Below the pieces are notes generated by a model, which saw nothing but the letters and a program-made list of their open reading frames with translations, made no database searches and was not told the DNA's origin. A program made the translations under genes and the position numbers. A stretch of DNA of 14,304 nucleotides from Bacteroidota bacterium (lineage in GTDB: Bacteria; Bacteroidota; Ignavibacteria; Kapaibacteriales; UBA2268). Where the stretch lies: positions 1 through 14,304 of the forward strand of contig JAKIZN010000008.1 of NCBI GenBank assembly GCA_022708005.1. The letters are read 5' to 3'. Positions 1 through 6,085 of the stretch are shown here, one piece after another. Position 1 is the stretch's first letter, and each line of letters starts with the position of its first letter.

Positions 1-162
1 GCTTTGGCAACGCTCAACCTGCAGCCTTGGTTTAAAATATCTTTTAGCTTGGGCTATCGCATAGCTTTAAATGGCAATTACATTTGGGGCAATACAGTAT
101 ATAACAACAAAAAGCTAAGCGGAATTAGCAGTGGCGTATATTTCAAATTAGGGAATTTTTAA
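1..162 (+). CDS. 3' end of a probable outer-membrane beta-barrel protein (partial)
   Basis: Frame 1 is open from the window edge to a TAA at 160-162, giving the last 53 residues of a protein that starts outside the window. The visible part alternates polar and hydrophobic or aromatic residues (for example ISFSLGYRIALNG and GVYFKLGNF) and ends in phenylalanine. That is the usual C-terminal signature of an outer-membrane beta-barrel strand recognised by the Bam machinery. No family can be named from so little. The beta-barrel reading is inference; the open frame and terminal Phe are seen directly. Confidence 0.6.
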   Translation, partial: ALATLNLQPWFKISFSLGYRIALNGNYIWGNTVYNNKKLSGISSGVYFKLGNF

Positions 163-187
163 TTTTTTTAAAAAAGTAAAAAAAAGT

Positions 188-218
188 TTTGTAAAATAAA
201 AAAAAAGTCTTATTTTTG
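188..218 (+). promoter_or_regulatory. Bacteroidota-type promoter of the tRNA-Val/tRNA-Leu unit
   Basis: TTTG at 188-191 and TATTTTTG at 211-218 are separated by 19 bp. This matches the known Bacteroides/Flavobacterium sigma consensus (-33 TTTG, about 19-21 bp, -7 TAnnTTTG) at every defined position. The implied transcription start is near 225, a few bases before the mature tRNA-Val 5' end at 232. It is one of the stronger taxonomic hints in the window. Confidence 0.72.
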
Positions 219-231
219 TATCTCGATTTAA

Positions 232-306
232 GGGCGTGTAGCTCAGTTGGTCTAGAGCACCTGCCTTACAAGCAGGGGGTCGGGGGTTCGACTCCCTCCG
301 CGCCCA
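232..306 (+). tRNA. tRNA-Val (anticodon UAC)
   Basis: A complete cloverleaf can be folded by eye. The acceptor stem is GGGCGTG paired with CGCGCCC (one G-U pair), with a D-arm around GCTCAGTTGGTCTAGAGC. The anticodon stem is CCTGC/GCAGG with loop CTTACAA, giving anticodon TAC (valine). The T-arm contains GTTCGACTC. The discriminator base is A306 and the 3' CCA is not encoded. The gene is followed after 20 bp by tRNA-Leu and probably shares its promoter and terminator. Confidence 0.95.
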
Positions 307-326
307 CAAAAATTGAAAATCGGCAA

Positions 327-411
327 GCAGAAATGGCGGAACTGGTAGACGCGCTGGACTCAAAATCCAGTGGCCCTTAAAGCCGTGAGGGTTCGAGTCC
401 CTCTTTCTGCA
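327..411 (+). tRNA. tRNA-Leu (anticodon CAA)
   Basis: This is an 85-nt class II tRNA. The acceptor stem GCAGAAA pairs with TTTCTGC, and the D-arm contains TGGTAGACGC. The anticodon stem CTGGA/TCCAG encloses loop CTCAAAA, giving anticodon CAA (leucine UUG codons). A long variable arm (about TGGCCCTTAAAGCCGT) precedes a T-arm with GGTTCGAGTCC. The discriminator is A411 and CCA is not encoded. A terminator hairpin begins four bases later. Confidence 0.95.
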
Positions 412-414
412 CGG

Positions 415-462
415 AAAATCCCGTAAGTATTTGAATAAGCAAATTTTTACGGGATTTTTTTT
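415..462 (+). terminator. Rho-independent terminator of the tRNA unit
   Basis: A perfect 12-bp inverted repeat, AAAATCCCGTAA at 415-426 and TTACGGGATTTT at 447-458, encloses a 20-nt loop and runs into a T tract (455-462). It lies directly after tRNA-Leu in the correct orientation. Confidence 0.85.
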
Positions 463-497
463 GTTGGGTGAATGGGATTATACAAGATTATTTTTAT

Positions 498-582
498 CCC
501 AAATAATTCATCAGCAGCCTTCGCCTATTAGCTGTTTTCCAGATGTCCTACACCTTCGAGGTGTAGGACATCTTAAAGCTAA
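498..582 (+). repeat. Short copy (A) of the multi-hairpin intergenic repeat
   Basis: The segment begins with CCCAAATAATTCATCAG (498-514), then TCGCCTATTAGCTGTTTTCC (521-540). A 33-bp hairpin follows at 541-573: AGATGTCCTACACCT, loop TCG, AGGTGTAGGACATCT, a perfect 15-bp stem. The block from 521 to 582 is identical to 2401-2462. After it the sequence diverges, so this copy lacks the later hairpins present at 2471-2590 and on the other strand near 10560-10690. No protein-coding gene is supported between the terminator and 687. Confidence 0.85.
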
Positions 583-641
583 ACATTTCCTTACAGATAC
601 GCAGCCAAATAGAGTTTCTAATGAATTATCTGGGTTAAACT

Positions 642-672
642 TTTGATAATGTTTTAAAAGATGTAAAATTTG
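642..672 (+). promoter_or_regulatory. Candidate promoter of the first restriction-modification operon
   Basis: TTTG at 642-645 lies 19 bp before AAAATTTG (665-672), one mismatch from the Bacteroidota -7 element TAnnTTTG. The implied start near 679 would leave only a few untranslated bases before the ATG at 687, and no Shine-Dalgarno-like motif is visible there. The pattern match is seen; use in the cell is inference. Confidence 0.42.
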
Positions 673-686
673 CTTAAATTTATGGT

Positions 687-1474
687 ATGGAACTTAATAA
701 AATATATAATGAAAATTGCCTAATCACAATGGGCAATATGCCCAATGATTTGATTGACTTTGTGATTACGTCGCCACCTTATGATGACATAAGAAATTAT
801 AATGGCTATAGCTTTGAGTTTGAAAAGATAGCCAAAGAGCTATTTCGAGTAGTTAAAGTTGGTGCTGTTGTGATTTGGGTAGTTGCAGACGCAACTGTCG
901 ATGGGAGCGAAACGGGAACATCTTTCAGGCAGGCGTTATATTTTAAGGAAATAGGCTTTCGACTTCACGACACAATGATTTACTACAAAAATAATCCAAT
1001 GCCTCAAACAGGAAGTAGATACCACCAACATTTTGAGTATATGTTTGCTTTCTCCAAAGGAACTCCTAAAACATTTAATCCAATTACCGAGCCTACCAAA
1101 TATAAAGGTCTTGCAAATATGAAAAATAGAGGGCAAAATGGCTCGTTAGATTATGAAAAAGTTGAAAGAACGCAAGAAAAAAAGTTGGCAATGTATTCTT
1201 TTATTCTGTCGGCGGTGGCATTTCGACTAAAGATAAAGTTGCATATAACCATCCTGCAATTTTCCCTGAAAAGTTAGTTGCGGACCAAATAAACACTTGG
1301 ACAAATGAGAATGATTTGGTATATGATCCATTTTTGGGAAGTGGTACAACAGCTAAAATTGCCAGTTTGCTCAATCGGAGGTGGATTGGCTCAGAAATTT
1401 CGCAAGAATACGTAGAAATTGCAAATGAAAGGCTGAAGGCATGCGCAGCGAACGATTTATTTACAGAGGGATAG
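687..1474 (+). CDS. Type II DNA amino-methyltransferase (SPPY class), frame broken at an A7 run
   Basis: Probable modification enzyme of the first restriction-modification pair, methylating an exocyclic amino group (N4-cytosine or N6-adenine) with S-adenosylmethionine. The catalytic motif TSPPY is at residues 28-32. The AdoMet-binding motif DPFLGSGTT lies near residues 214-222, giving the motif order of the beta class. The unshifted frame stops at 1277 (196 aa) with a nonsense tail after residue 166 and lacks the AdoMet motif, so it should be inactive. Reading one base back at 1184 (codons AAA AAG, then GTT at 1184) restores a typical C-terminus containing YSVGGGISTKDK, HPAIFPEKL and DPFLGSGTT. 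The restored protein is 262 aa and ends with TAG at 1472-1474. The break falls on A7 (1177-1183), so it could be a -1 programmed frameshift, a one-base slippage mutation or a sequencing error. The endonuclease ATG follows one base after the stop. Confidence 0.85.
1178..1184 (+). other. Canonical -1 slippery heptamer A_AAA_AAG inside the methyltransferase
   Basis: In the zero frame the codons read GAA AAA AAG (1176-1184), so positions 1178-1184 form A_AAA_AAG in the phase used by the dnaX frameshift site of E. coli. A -1 slip makes the next codon GTT at 1184, which is exactly the frame of the rest of the methyltransferase. I see no clear upstream Shine-Dalgarno-like stimulator and no strong downstream stem-loop by eye, so programmed use is unproven. 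Confidence 0.55.
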
Positions 1475-1475
1475 C

Positions 1476-2222
1476 ATGGATTTAGTCGAAATAGGCTCGC
1501 AAACGGCAAAAAATGGCTTTAAAAATGAAGACGACATTGTTGAAAAATTCAATAATTGGAATAGCGATAAAGAGGCGAGAACTTGGCTTGTTTTGATGGG
1601 ATATATTCTATCCGAGATAGAGCATGTTGAAGCAGTTAAAATCTTCGGCTTCAAGGCTGACGTTCAAGTTCAGGTAACCGTAAAGTTAAAAAATGCTGTT
1701 GATATTGAAAATCTACAGATAAAATTAGTAAGCAATTCCAGAGGATTTAATCAAGTCGATAAACGCTGGGTAGATAAGTATGCAGAAATGTGGAATATGC
1801 CTGCTATAGTTATTTCAATTCTAAAAAGATACACTGGCGAAGAAGAGCCAGCAATCAAGCATCCAAAAGATAAACGCCGAATGCTTGCAAACGAATTTGA
1901 TGAACACGAGCAGCAAATTATTACAGAATGGCTGCGTAAAAATCAATCTTTGATTGTATCCGACATATTGAGAGGACAGGGAAAGTTTACAGCGGAGTGG
2001 ATGATGGTAGCCCAAAAGATAGATGCAAACGCTCGTTGGGTGCTAAAGCCAATTAACTTTTGCCTAAACTACTTCGGAAATGGTGAAGTTATAATAACTC
2101 GCAGAGGCAGCTTTAAAATTGGTAGAATAACGATGCAAAGAAAAGGCAGTGACGGAGGTCGGGACACCGCTAATATGCTACAGTTCAAAATAAATCCAGC
2201 AGAGCTATTTGATGCAGAGTGA
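1476..2222 (+). CDS. HinP1I-like type II restriction endonuclease (predicted G^CGC)
   Basis: This 248-aa protein matches my recollection of HinP1I (about 247 aa) along its whole length. Shared blocks include the N-terminal GS-TAK-GFKNE segment, KLVSN-RGFNQ-DK, KDKRRM, TDILRG/SDILRG and the C-terminal TANMLQFKI-P-ELFD. HinP1I cleaves GCGC. Its known active-site residues Asp62, Gln81 and Lys83 occur here at the same numbers (D62, Q81, K83 in QIK), an unusual variant of the PD-(D/E)xK site with Gln for Glu. The gene is intact and starts one base after the restored stop of the methyltransferase, behind AGAGGG, so the two are probably co-transcribed and translationally coupled. GCGC sites are common in this window, so the host must protect itself or the enzyme must be off. 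Homology is from memory, not from a search. Confidence 0.92.
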   Translation: MDLVEIGSQTAKNGFKNEDDIVEKFNNWNSDKEARTWLVLMGYILSEIEHVEAVKIFGFKADVQVQVTVKLKNAVDIENLQIKLVSNSRGFNQVDKRWVDKYAEMWNMPAIVISILKRYTGEEEPAIKHPKDKRRMLANEFDEHEQQIITEWLRKNQSLIVSDILRGQGKFTAEWMMVAQKIDANARWVLKPINFCLNYFGNGEVIITRRGSFKIGRITMQRKGSDGGRDTANMLQFKINPAELFDAE

Positions 2223-2370
2223 AGTTGCAACTTTCTTAATCCCGGTAATCTCGGTATCCCCATAATCCTATTCAAAACAAGTATTTTATGGCAAGGTGTA
2301 TTTCAATTGTGCCACAAGCTGAGACACAAATTCAATGAGGACACAATCGACTAATTATCAGCAAAATTAC
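2223..2370. other. Gene-free spacer after the HinP1I-like gene
   Basis: This is the first part of the 536-base gap between the endonuclease and rpoD. I see no convincing gene in it. It carries a degenerate relative of the 45-bp GGTAATC/ATAATCC repeat (about 2231-2271), then unremarkable AT-rich sequence up to the hairpin repeat. The remainder of the gap (2371-2758) is taken up by repeats and the rpoD terminator. Confidence 0.55.
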
Positions 2371-2635
2371 TCCAAATAATGCAATGGGATCTCTGGCTGA
2401 TCGCCTATTAGCTGTTTTCCAGATGTCCTACACCTTCGAGGTGTAGGACATCTTAAAGCTAAATAGCAACGAACCCGAAGGGTTCAAATGTTTGTAGTAA
2501 TGAAGAAACGGCGATTTATACGACTCCGTAGGAGTCGTATAATATATATATAATTTTGTTTTTCTACAAACATCAAATCCTTTCGGGATTAAAATAAACC
2601 CAAATAATGCAGAAGAAACCTTATGAGACAGCCCC
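2371..2635 (+). repeat. Full copy (B) of the multi-hairpin intergenic repeat
   Basis: Hairpins occur in this order. Hairpin 1, 2421-2453, has a perfect 15-bp stem with loop TCG. Hairpin 2, 2471-2485, is GAACCCGAAGGGTTC. Hairpin 3, 2517-2541, is TATACGACTCC, loop GTA, GGAGTCGTATA. Hairpin 4, about 2576-2590, is AATCC/GGATT around TTTCG. A longer inverted repeat, ATGTTTGTAG (2488-2497) with CTACAAACAT (2564-2573), encloses hairpin 3, so the structure is nested. The motif CCAAATAATGCA lies just before the block (2372-2383) and after hairpin 4 (2600-2611). The same cassette occurs in reverse at 10525-10750. The short open frames crossing it are by-products of the palindromes. Confidence 0.88.
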
Positions 2636-2643
2636 ATATTCCT

Positions 2644-2688
2644 TTCTTATCCTGGTAATCATATAATCCAGAGAATCCTGATTCAGAC
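2644..2688 (+). repeat. 45-bp dispersed repeat, copy 1 (GGTAATC...CTGATTCAGAC type)
   Basis: A 45-bp block from TTCTTATCCTGG to CTGATTCAGAC differs from 10468-10512 at four positions. It sits directly against the T tract of the rpoD terminator. It has the same strand orientation as the other copy although the neighbouring hairpin cassettes are inverted relative to each other, so the two elements move or duplicate independently. Confidence 0.8.
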
Positions 2689-2714
2689 AAAAAAGCTGCC
2701 CTTATAAGAGCAGC
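2689..2714 (-). terminator. Rho-independent terminator of rpoD
   Basis: Read on the minus strand: stem GCTGCTCT, loop TATA, stem AGGGCAGC, then six T residues. The single non-Watson-Crick pair is G-U in minus-strand RNA but would be A-C on the plus strand, so it should act on rpoD transcripts. It is close in sequence to the sdhB terminator at 10369-10399. Confidence 0.85.
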
Positions 2715-2758
2715 CCTGTAAAATTTTTAAAGATGCAAGCTATTGGCAATTTCTGCTT

Positions 2759-3619
2759 TTAGCCCAAATACGTGCGAAGTGTCTTTGAGCGAGAAGCGTG
2801 GCGAAGCCTGCGAATAGCCTTTTCTTTGATTTGGCGAACGCGCTCGCGAGTAAGATTGAACTTATCTCCGATTTCTTCCAAAGTCAAGCAAGCGCCATCA
2901 AGCCCAAAATAAAGTTTAATTACTTCTGCTTCCCTCTGGGATAGAGTAGTCAAAACTTGCTGAACTTCTAATCTCAATGATTCCCTAATAAGTTCCGAAT
3001 CCGGCGGAGGCTGCAATTCATTAGGCAATACGTCAAGCAAACGGTTATCTTCGCCTTGCACAAAAGGAGCGTCCACCGATAAGTGCCTGCCAGAAATTTT
3101 GATAGTCTCCGCAATTTCTGCAACAGACATTTTTAACTGCTCTGCAAGCTCTGCGGCAGTTGGCTCGCGCTCAAATTCCTGCTCAAGTTCGCTAAATTTT
3201 TTGCCAATTTTATTGAGTGCGCCGACTCTATTAAGCGGCAGCCTGACAATTCGCGATTGCTCTGCTAATGCCTGCAAGATAGATTGACGTATCCACCATA
3301 CAGCATACGAAATGAACTTGAAACCCCGCGTTTCGTCAAATCTTTTGGCGGCTTTGATAAGCCCCAAATTCCCCTCATTAATTAAATCGCCAAGCGAAAG
3401 CCCTTGGTTCTGATATTGCTTTGCCACCGACACAACAAATCTTAGGTTAGACTTCACTAATCTTTCCAACGCTAAATTAGCCTCGTAACCACCTCTCTTT
3501 ATCGCCCTTGCTAAATCAATCTCATCATCTGAAGTCAAAAGTTCTACTTTACCTATTTCTTGCAAGTACTTGTCAAGCGATTGGCTTTCTCTATTTGTGT
3601 ACTGCTTTGTTATTCTCAT
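2759..3619 (-). CDS. rpoD: RNA polymerase primary sigma factor RpoD/SigA
   Basis: This is the housekeeping sigma-70 that directs RNA polymerase to promoters. It is 286 aa, the usual size of the short group 1 sigma factors of Bacteroidota, which lack a long region 1.1. Region 1.2 lies about residues 11-43 ([14 protein letters not shown]). Region 2 spans about 54-128 with [21 protein letters not shown] and the promoter-melting/-10 segment [13 protein letters not shown] (104-116). Region 3 is about 129-185. Region 4 is about 222-286 with the helix-turn-helix [21 protein letters not shown] (246-266) and a conserved LRTYLG end. The start is the ATG at 3617-3619. It is transcribed alone, converging on the repeat region and ending at the terminator at 2689-2714. 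Confidence 0.96.
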   Translation of the reverse strand: MRITKQYTNRESQSLDKYLQEIGKVELLTSDDEIDLARAIKRGGYEANLALERLVKSNLRFVVSVAKQYQNQGLSLGDLINEGNLGLIKAAKRFDETRGFKFISYAVWWIRQSILQALAEQSRIVRLPLNRVGALNKIGKKFSELEQEFEREPTAAELAEQLKMSVAEIAETIKISGRHLSVDAPFVQGEDNRLLDVLPNELQPPPDSELIRESLRLEVQQVLTTLSQREAEVIKLYFGLDGACLTLEEIGDKFNLTRERVRQIKEKAIRRLRHASRSKTLRTYLG

Positions 3620-3768
3620 ATTGCTTTATTTAATTATTTTTCAATCTACATTATAGAAACGTTATTTATGGTTTTTTATTTTTTATTAAATTTTAATAAA
3701 TATTTAAATGAAATTACGATTTCAATCATTATCCACGTCTTGCAATTGTCGTAAAATTGACCACTAAA

Positions 3769-5019
3769 TTATACTAAATCTGTGGTTCTCCGTAATTTAA
3801 ATAAAGTAACTTCGGGGCTAATTCCCACCCTGAACGGCGGACCTGTCGTCCCAGTTCCACGATTAACATATAAATATTGGTCTTTATTTTTATATAGTCC
3901 CGCCCATTGTTTATAAACAAAGCTAGCAGGCGAAATTTCCTTCCCAAACGCATCAATCCCGAATTGCCCGCCGTGAGTATGCCCTGCGAGCATCACATCA
4001 ATCGGCAATTTCCCAACAACACTTTTATCCCAATTAGTTGGGTCGTGGCAAAGCATAATGATAGAATTGCCGTAATCAAGTCCAGCTAAGGCTTTATCAA
4101 AATCAGCAAAGTTTTGGTTGCTCATTCCAGTATTATCAACGCCTGCGATTTGCACTACGCCCATGCCAGTATTAATGATATGATTTTCATTCATCAGCAC
4201 TTTTACTCCGCAATTGCTAAGCTGTCGCACAAATTCGTTAATGCTATCTTCTCCACCAGCATAATGGTCGTGATTGCCCAAACAGCCAAACACTCCATAT
4301 TTCGAGTTAAGTCTTGAAAGCTCTTCGCTGATAAAATCTAATTCTTTGATGTTGAAGTTGATAAAATCACCGGTAATTACAACCACATCAGCCGCAAGGG
4401 CATTAACTGCCAGCCTGACTTTTGCAAATTGCTCTTTGGAAAGCAAAGAACCCGCATGAATATCGCTTATTTGCACTATTCTAAAGTCATTCAGCAATAC
4501 AGGAAATTTGTATAAATTAAGATTTACATAATGATACTTTATTTTAGTGCTATCTCTAAAAATGCCTAAGCCCGCTAATCCAAACGGCACTAACGACATA
4601 GACCAACCTATTGTGGAAATTGCCTCGCGCCGAGATTCCTTGATACTGTGCAATTTTTTATCTGTTCCGTGAATATTTTTTTGCTTATTAATGAAAAAAA
4701 ATATATATTTGAACAGTTTCATTATATCTTTTAAGATTAAAATCGGGAATATTAGTATTTTGGGTAAAAACCAGAAGCTCGCGATAAGTAATATAATGTT
4801 ATATTCAAGTTTGAGTTCAGTGGAGTAAAGCCTATTTATGTTAAATACAAGCGATAGGATTATAGCTATTGCAGAAAAAATAATCGGTGCTATGTAGCTT
4901 ATTTTGTTGTAGTTTCTCTTTTTGGCAAAAACCCTCCAATGGCAAAGTACATAAACCTCAACTACAACCATAAACGAAGTAACGTATAAAGTAAAAGGCA
5001 ACCATCTATGCACAGCCAT
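3769..5019 (-). CDS. Membrane-anchored metallophosphoesterase (YkuE/YaeI-like)
   Basis: A two-metal calcineurin-like phosphoesterase behind a membrane domain. Counting from the GTG at 5073, the frame has 434 residues. I prefer the ATG at 5017-5019 (416 aa), because the extra 18 residues look non-coding and the membrane segments begin right after this Met. About four hydrophobic segments (near residues 25-45, 58-78, 92-113 and 154-172 in the 434-aa count) precede the catalytic domain. Its metal-binding motifs are in order: DIH (204-206), GD (235-236), GNHDH (266-270), H343 and GHTHGGQ (364-370). All expected ligands are present, so it should be active. Family members act on lipid or cell-wall phosphoesters, but the substrate here is not evident. 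It stands alone between rpoD and the sdh operon. Confidence 0.88.
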   Translation of the reverse strand: MAVHRWLPFTLYVTSFMVVVEVYVLCHWRVFAKKRNYNKISYIAPIIFSAIAIILSLVFNINRLYSTELKLEYNIILLIASFWFLPKILIFPILILKDIMKLFKYIFFFINKQKNIHGTDKKLHSIKESRREAISTIGWSMSLVPFGLAGLGIFRDSTKIKYHYVNLNLYKFPVLLNDFRIVQISDIHAGSLLSKEQFAKVRLAVNALAADVVVITGDFINFNIKELDFISEELSRLNSKYGVFGCLGNHDHYAGGEDSINEFVRQLSNCGVKVLMNENHIINTGMGVVQIAGVDNTGMSNQNFADFDKALAGLDYGNSIIMLCHDPTNWDKSVVGKLPIDVMLAGHTHGGQFGIDAFGKEISPASFVYKQWAGLYKNKDQYLYVNRGTGTTGPPFRVGISPEVTLFKLRRTTDLV

Positions 5020-5102
5020 TTTGCGTAACCGAATATTAGAATTGCATAACTTATTTGAAATTAAGACGAACACTGATATTGTTTATTTCGGACATAGCAT
5101 TA

Positions 5103-5120
5103 TCGATATAAAAATATCGA
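5103..5120. promoter_or_regulatory. AT-rich palindrome between divergent transcription units
   Basis: A perfect 7-bp inverted repeat, TCGATAT, loop AAAA, ATATCGA, lies between the metallophosphoesterase start and the sdh promoter region. It could be a regulator-binding site for either gene. No protein can be assigned, and it has no T tract that would make it a terminator. Confidence 0.35.
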
Positions 5121-5150
5121 ATATTATAATAAATTATTCTTATGTTAGTA

Positions 5151-5181
5151 TGTGTTTTTAATATATGTTTTATTAAATTTG
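5151..5181 (+). promoter_or_regulatory. Candidate sdh operon promoter
   Basis: TAAATTTG at 5174-5181 matches the Bacteroidota -7 element TAnnTTTG in full. It lies 19 bp after TGTG (5151-5154), one mismatch from the -33 TTTG. The implied start near 5188 gives a leader of roughly 110 nt before sdhC. Confidence 0.5.
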
Positions 5182-5299
5182 CTATTATGATAATGGTGAA
5201 TAGCGGGAAGCAGCCTTTTGGGAAGCTTGCTGCGAAGTAAAATGCAATTTAAATTGTTTGATGTAATTAATTGTTTTTTCTAACTATATAAGAAAGTCT

Positions 5300-6085
5300 A
5301 TGGCAATACTTAACTTTCTACGCTCGACCATTTTAAGTAAAGTGGTCATGGCAGCCACAGGCGTAATTCTTCTGCTGTTTATTTGCGGGCATTTATTGGG
5401 CAATATGCAAGTGTTTATTGGCAAAGAAACCTTTAACCACTATGCTCAAATGCTTCAAAGTTTAGGAGAATTTCTGTGGATAATTCGCGGCGTGTTGCTG
5501 CTATCGCTAGTTTTGCACATTATAACTTCTATAAGGCTAAGCGTCTTAAATAATGCGGCAAAACCCGTTAAATATCGGGTAACAAACTATGTTAAAGCAA
5601 AAGTTAATTCCCGCTCGATGCTCTTGACTGGAATTATGATTGCAGCATTTCTTACTTACCACTTACTGCATTTCACACTTGGCGTTACTAATCCAGACCA
5701 CTACTCCCATAACGAATACTATGCTGAAAATGGTTTCACTGTGCAGGGCACAAGCGTTACTGCCGAGCAGTTAAACGATAACCCAGATGCTGCCCACTAC
5801 ATTGATCGCGAAGAAATTATAGTAGAGAGGCATGACGTTTATAAAATGGTAGTGCTCGGATTTCGTGAGCCGCTTATCGCTGTGGCTTATATCATCGGCG
5901 TTGTCCTATTGGGATTTCATCTTAGCCATGCAATCCAAAGCTTTTTCCAAACGCTCGGGATAACAGGACCAAAATTTACACCACGTATGGTGCAGTGTAG
6001 CATAATTTTCTCAATAATAGTAGTAGCTATGTATATTTCAATACCGATTTCGATTTTGCTCGGATTGGTTGGAGGTGGTGTATGA
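5300..6085 (+). CDS. sdhC: Succinate dehydrogenase/fumarate reductase cytochrome b558 subunit
   Basis: Membrane anchor of complex II; it passes electrons between the iron-sulfur subunit and the quinone pool through two hemes b. The 261-aa protein has five hydrophobic spans (about 12-36, 60-80, 107-128, 183-207 and 231-256). This fits the single-subunit, diheme b558 type found in Bacteroidota, where no separate SdhD exists. Candidate heme-ligand histidines lie in or near the helices: H31 (CGHLLGN), H73, H121/H124 (YHLLHF), H178 (ERHDVYKMV) and H207/H210 (FHLSHA). The start is ATG at 5300 behind AGAAAG. Its TGA stop overlaps the sdhA ATG by four bases. Whether the complex works mainly as succinate dehydrogenase or as fumarate reductase cannot be told from sequence. 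Confidence 0.95.
   Translation: MAILNFLRSTILSKVVMAATGVILLLFICGHLLGNMQVFIGKETFNHYAQMLQSLGEFLWIIRGVLLLSLVLHIITSIRLSVLNNAAKPVKYRVTNYVKAKVNSRSMLLTGIMIAAFLTYHLLHFTLGVTNPDHYSHNEYYAENGFTVQGTSVTAEQLNDNPDAAHYIDREEIIVERHDVYKMVVLGFREPLIAVAYIIGVVLLGFHLSHAIQSFFQTLGITGPKFTPRMVQCSIIFSIIVVAMYISIPISILLGLVGGGV

Noticed and set aside
431..646. Open frame of 71 codons after the tRNA terminator
   Set aside because: It starts with TTG inside the terminator loop and runs through the hairpin repeat, so it is a by-product of repeat sequence and not a gene.
1177..1183. Plain pseudogene call for the first methyltransferase
   Set aside because: Motifs on both sides of the break are intact and the partner nuclease is undamaged, so decay is less likely than frameshifting, tract switching or a read error.
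2401..2600. CRISPR array
   Set aside because: The hairpins differ from each other in sequence and spacing and do not form regular repeat-spacer units; no cas genes are present.
2428..2637. Minus-strand frame of 69 codons across the hairpin cassette
   Set aside because: Entirely made of palindromic repeat; the other copy (10525-10750) does not preserve the frame because of a 4-bp difference.
5019..5073. GTG start of the metallophosphoesterase at 5073
   Set aside because: The extra 18 residues are polar and unlike a signal or membrane segment; the ATG at 5019 sits directly before the first hydrophobic region.
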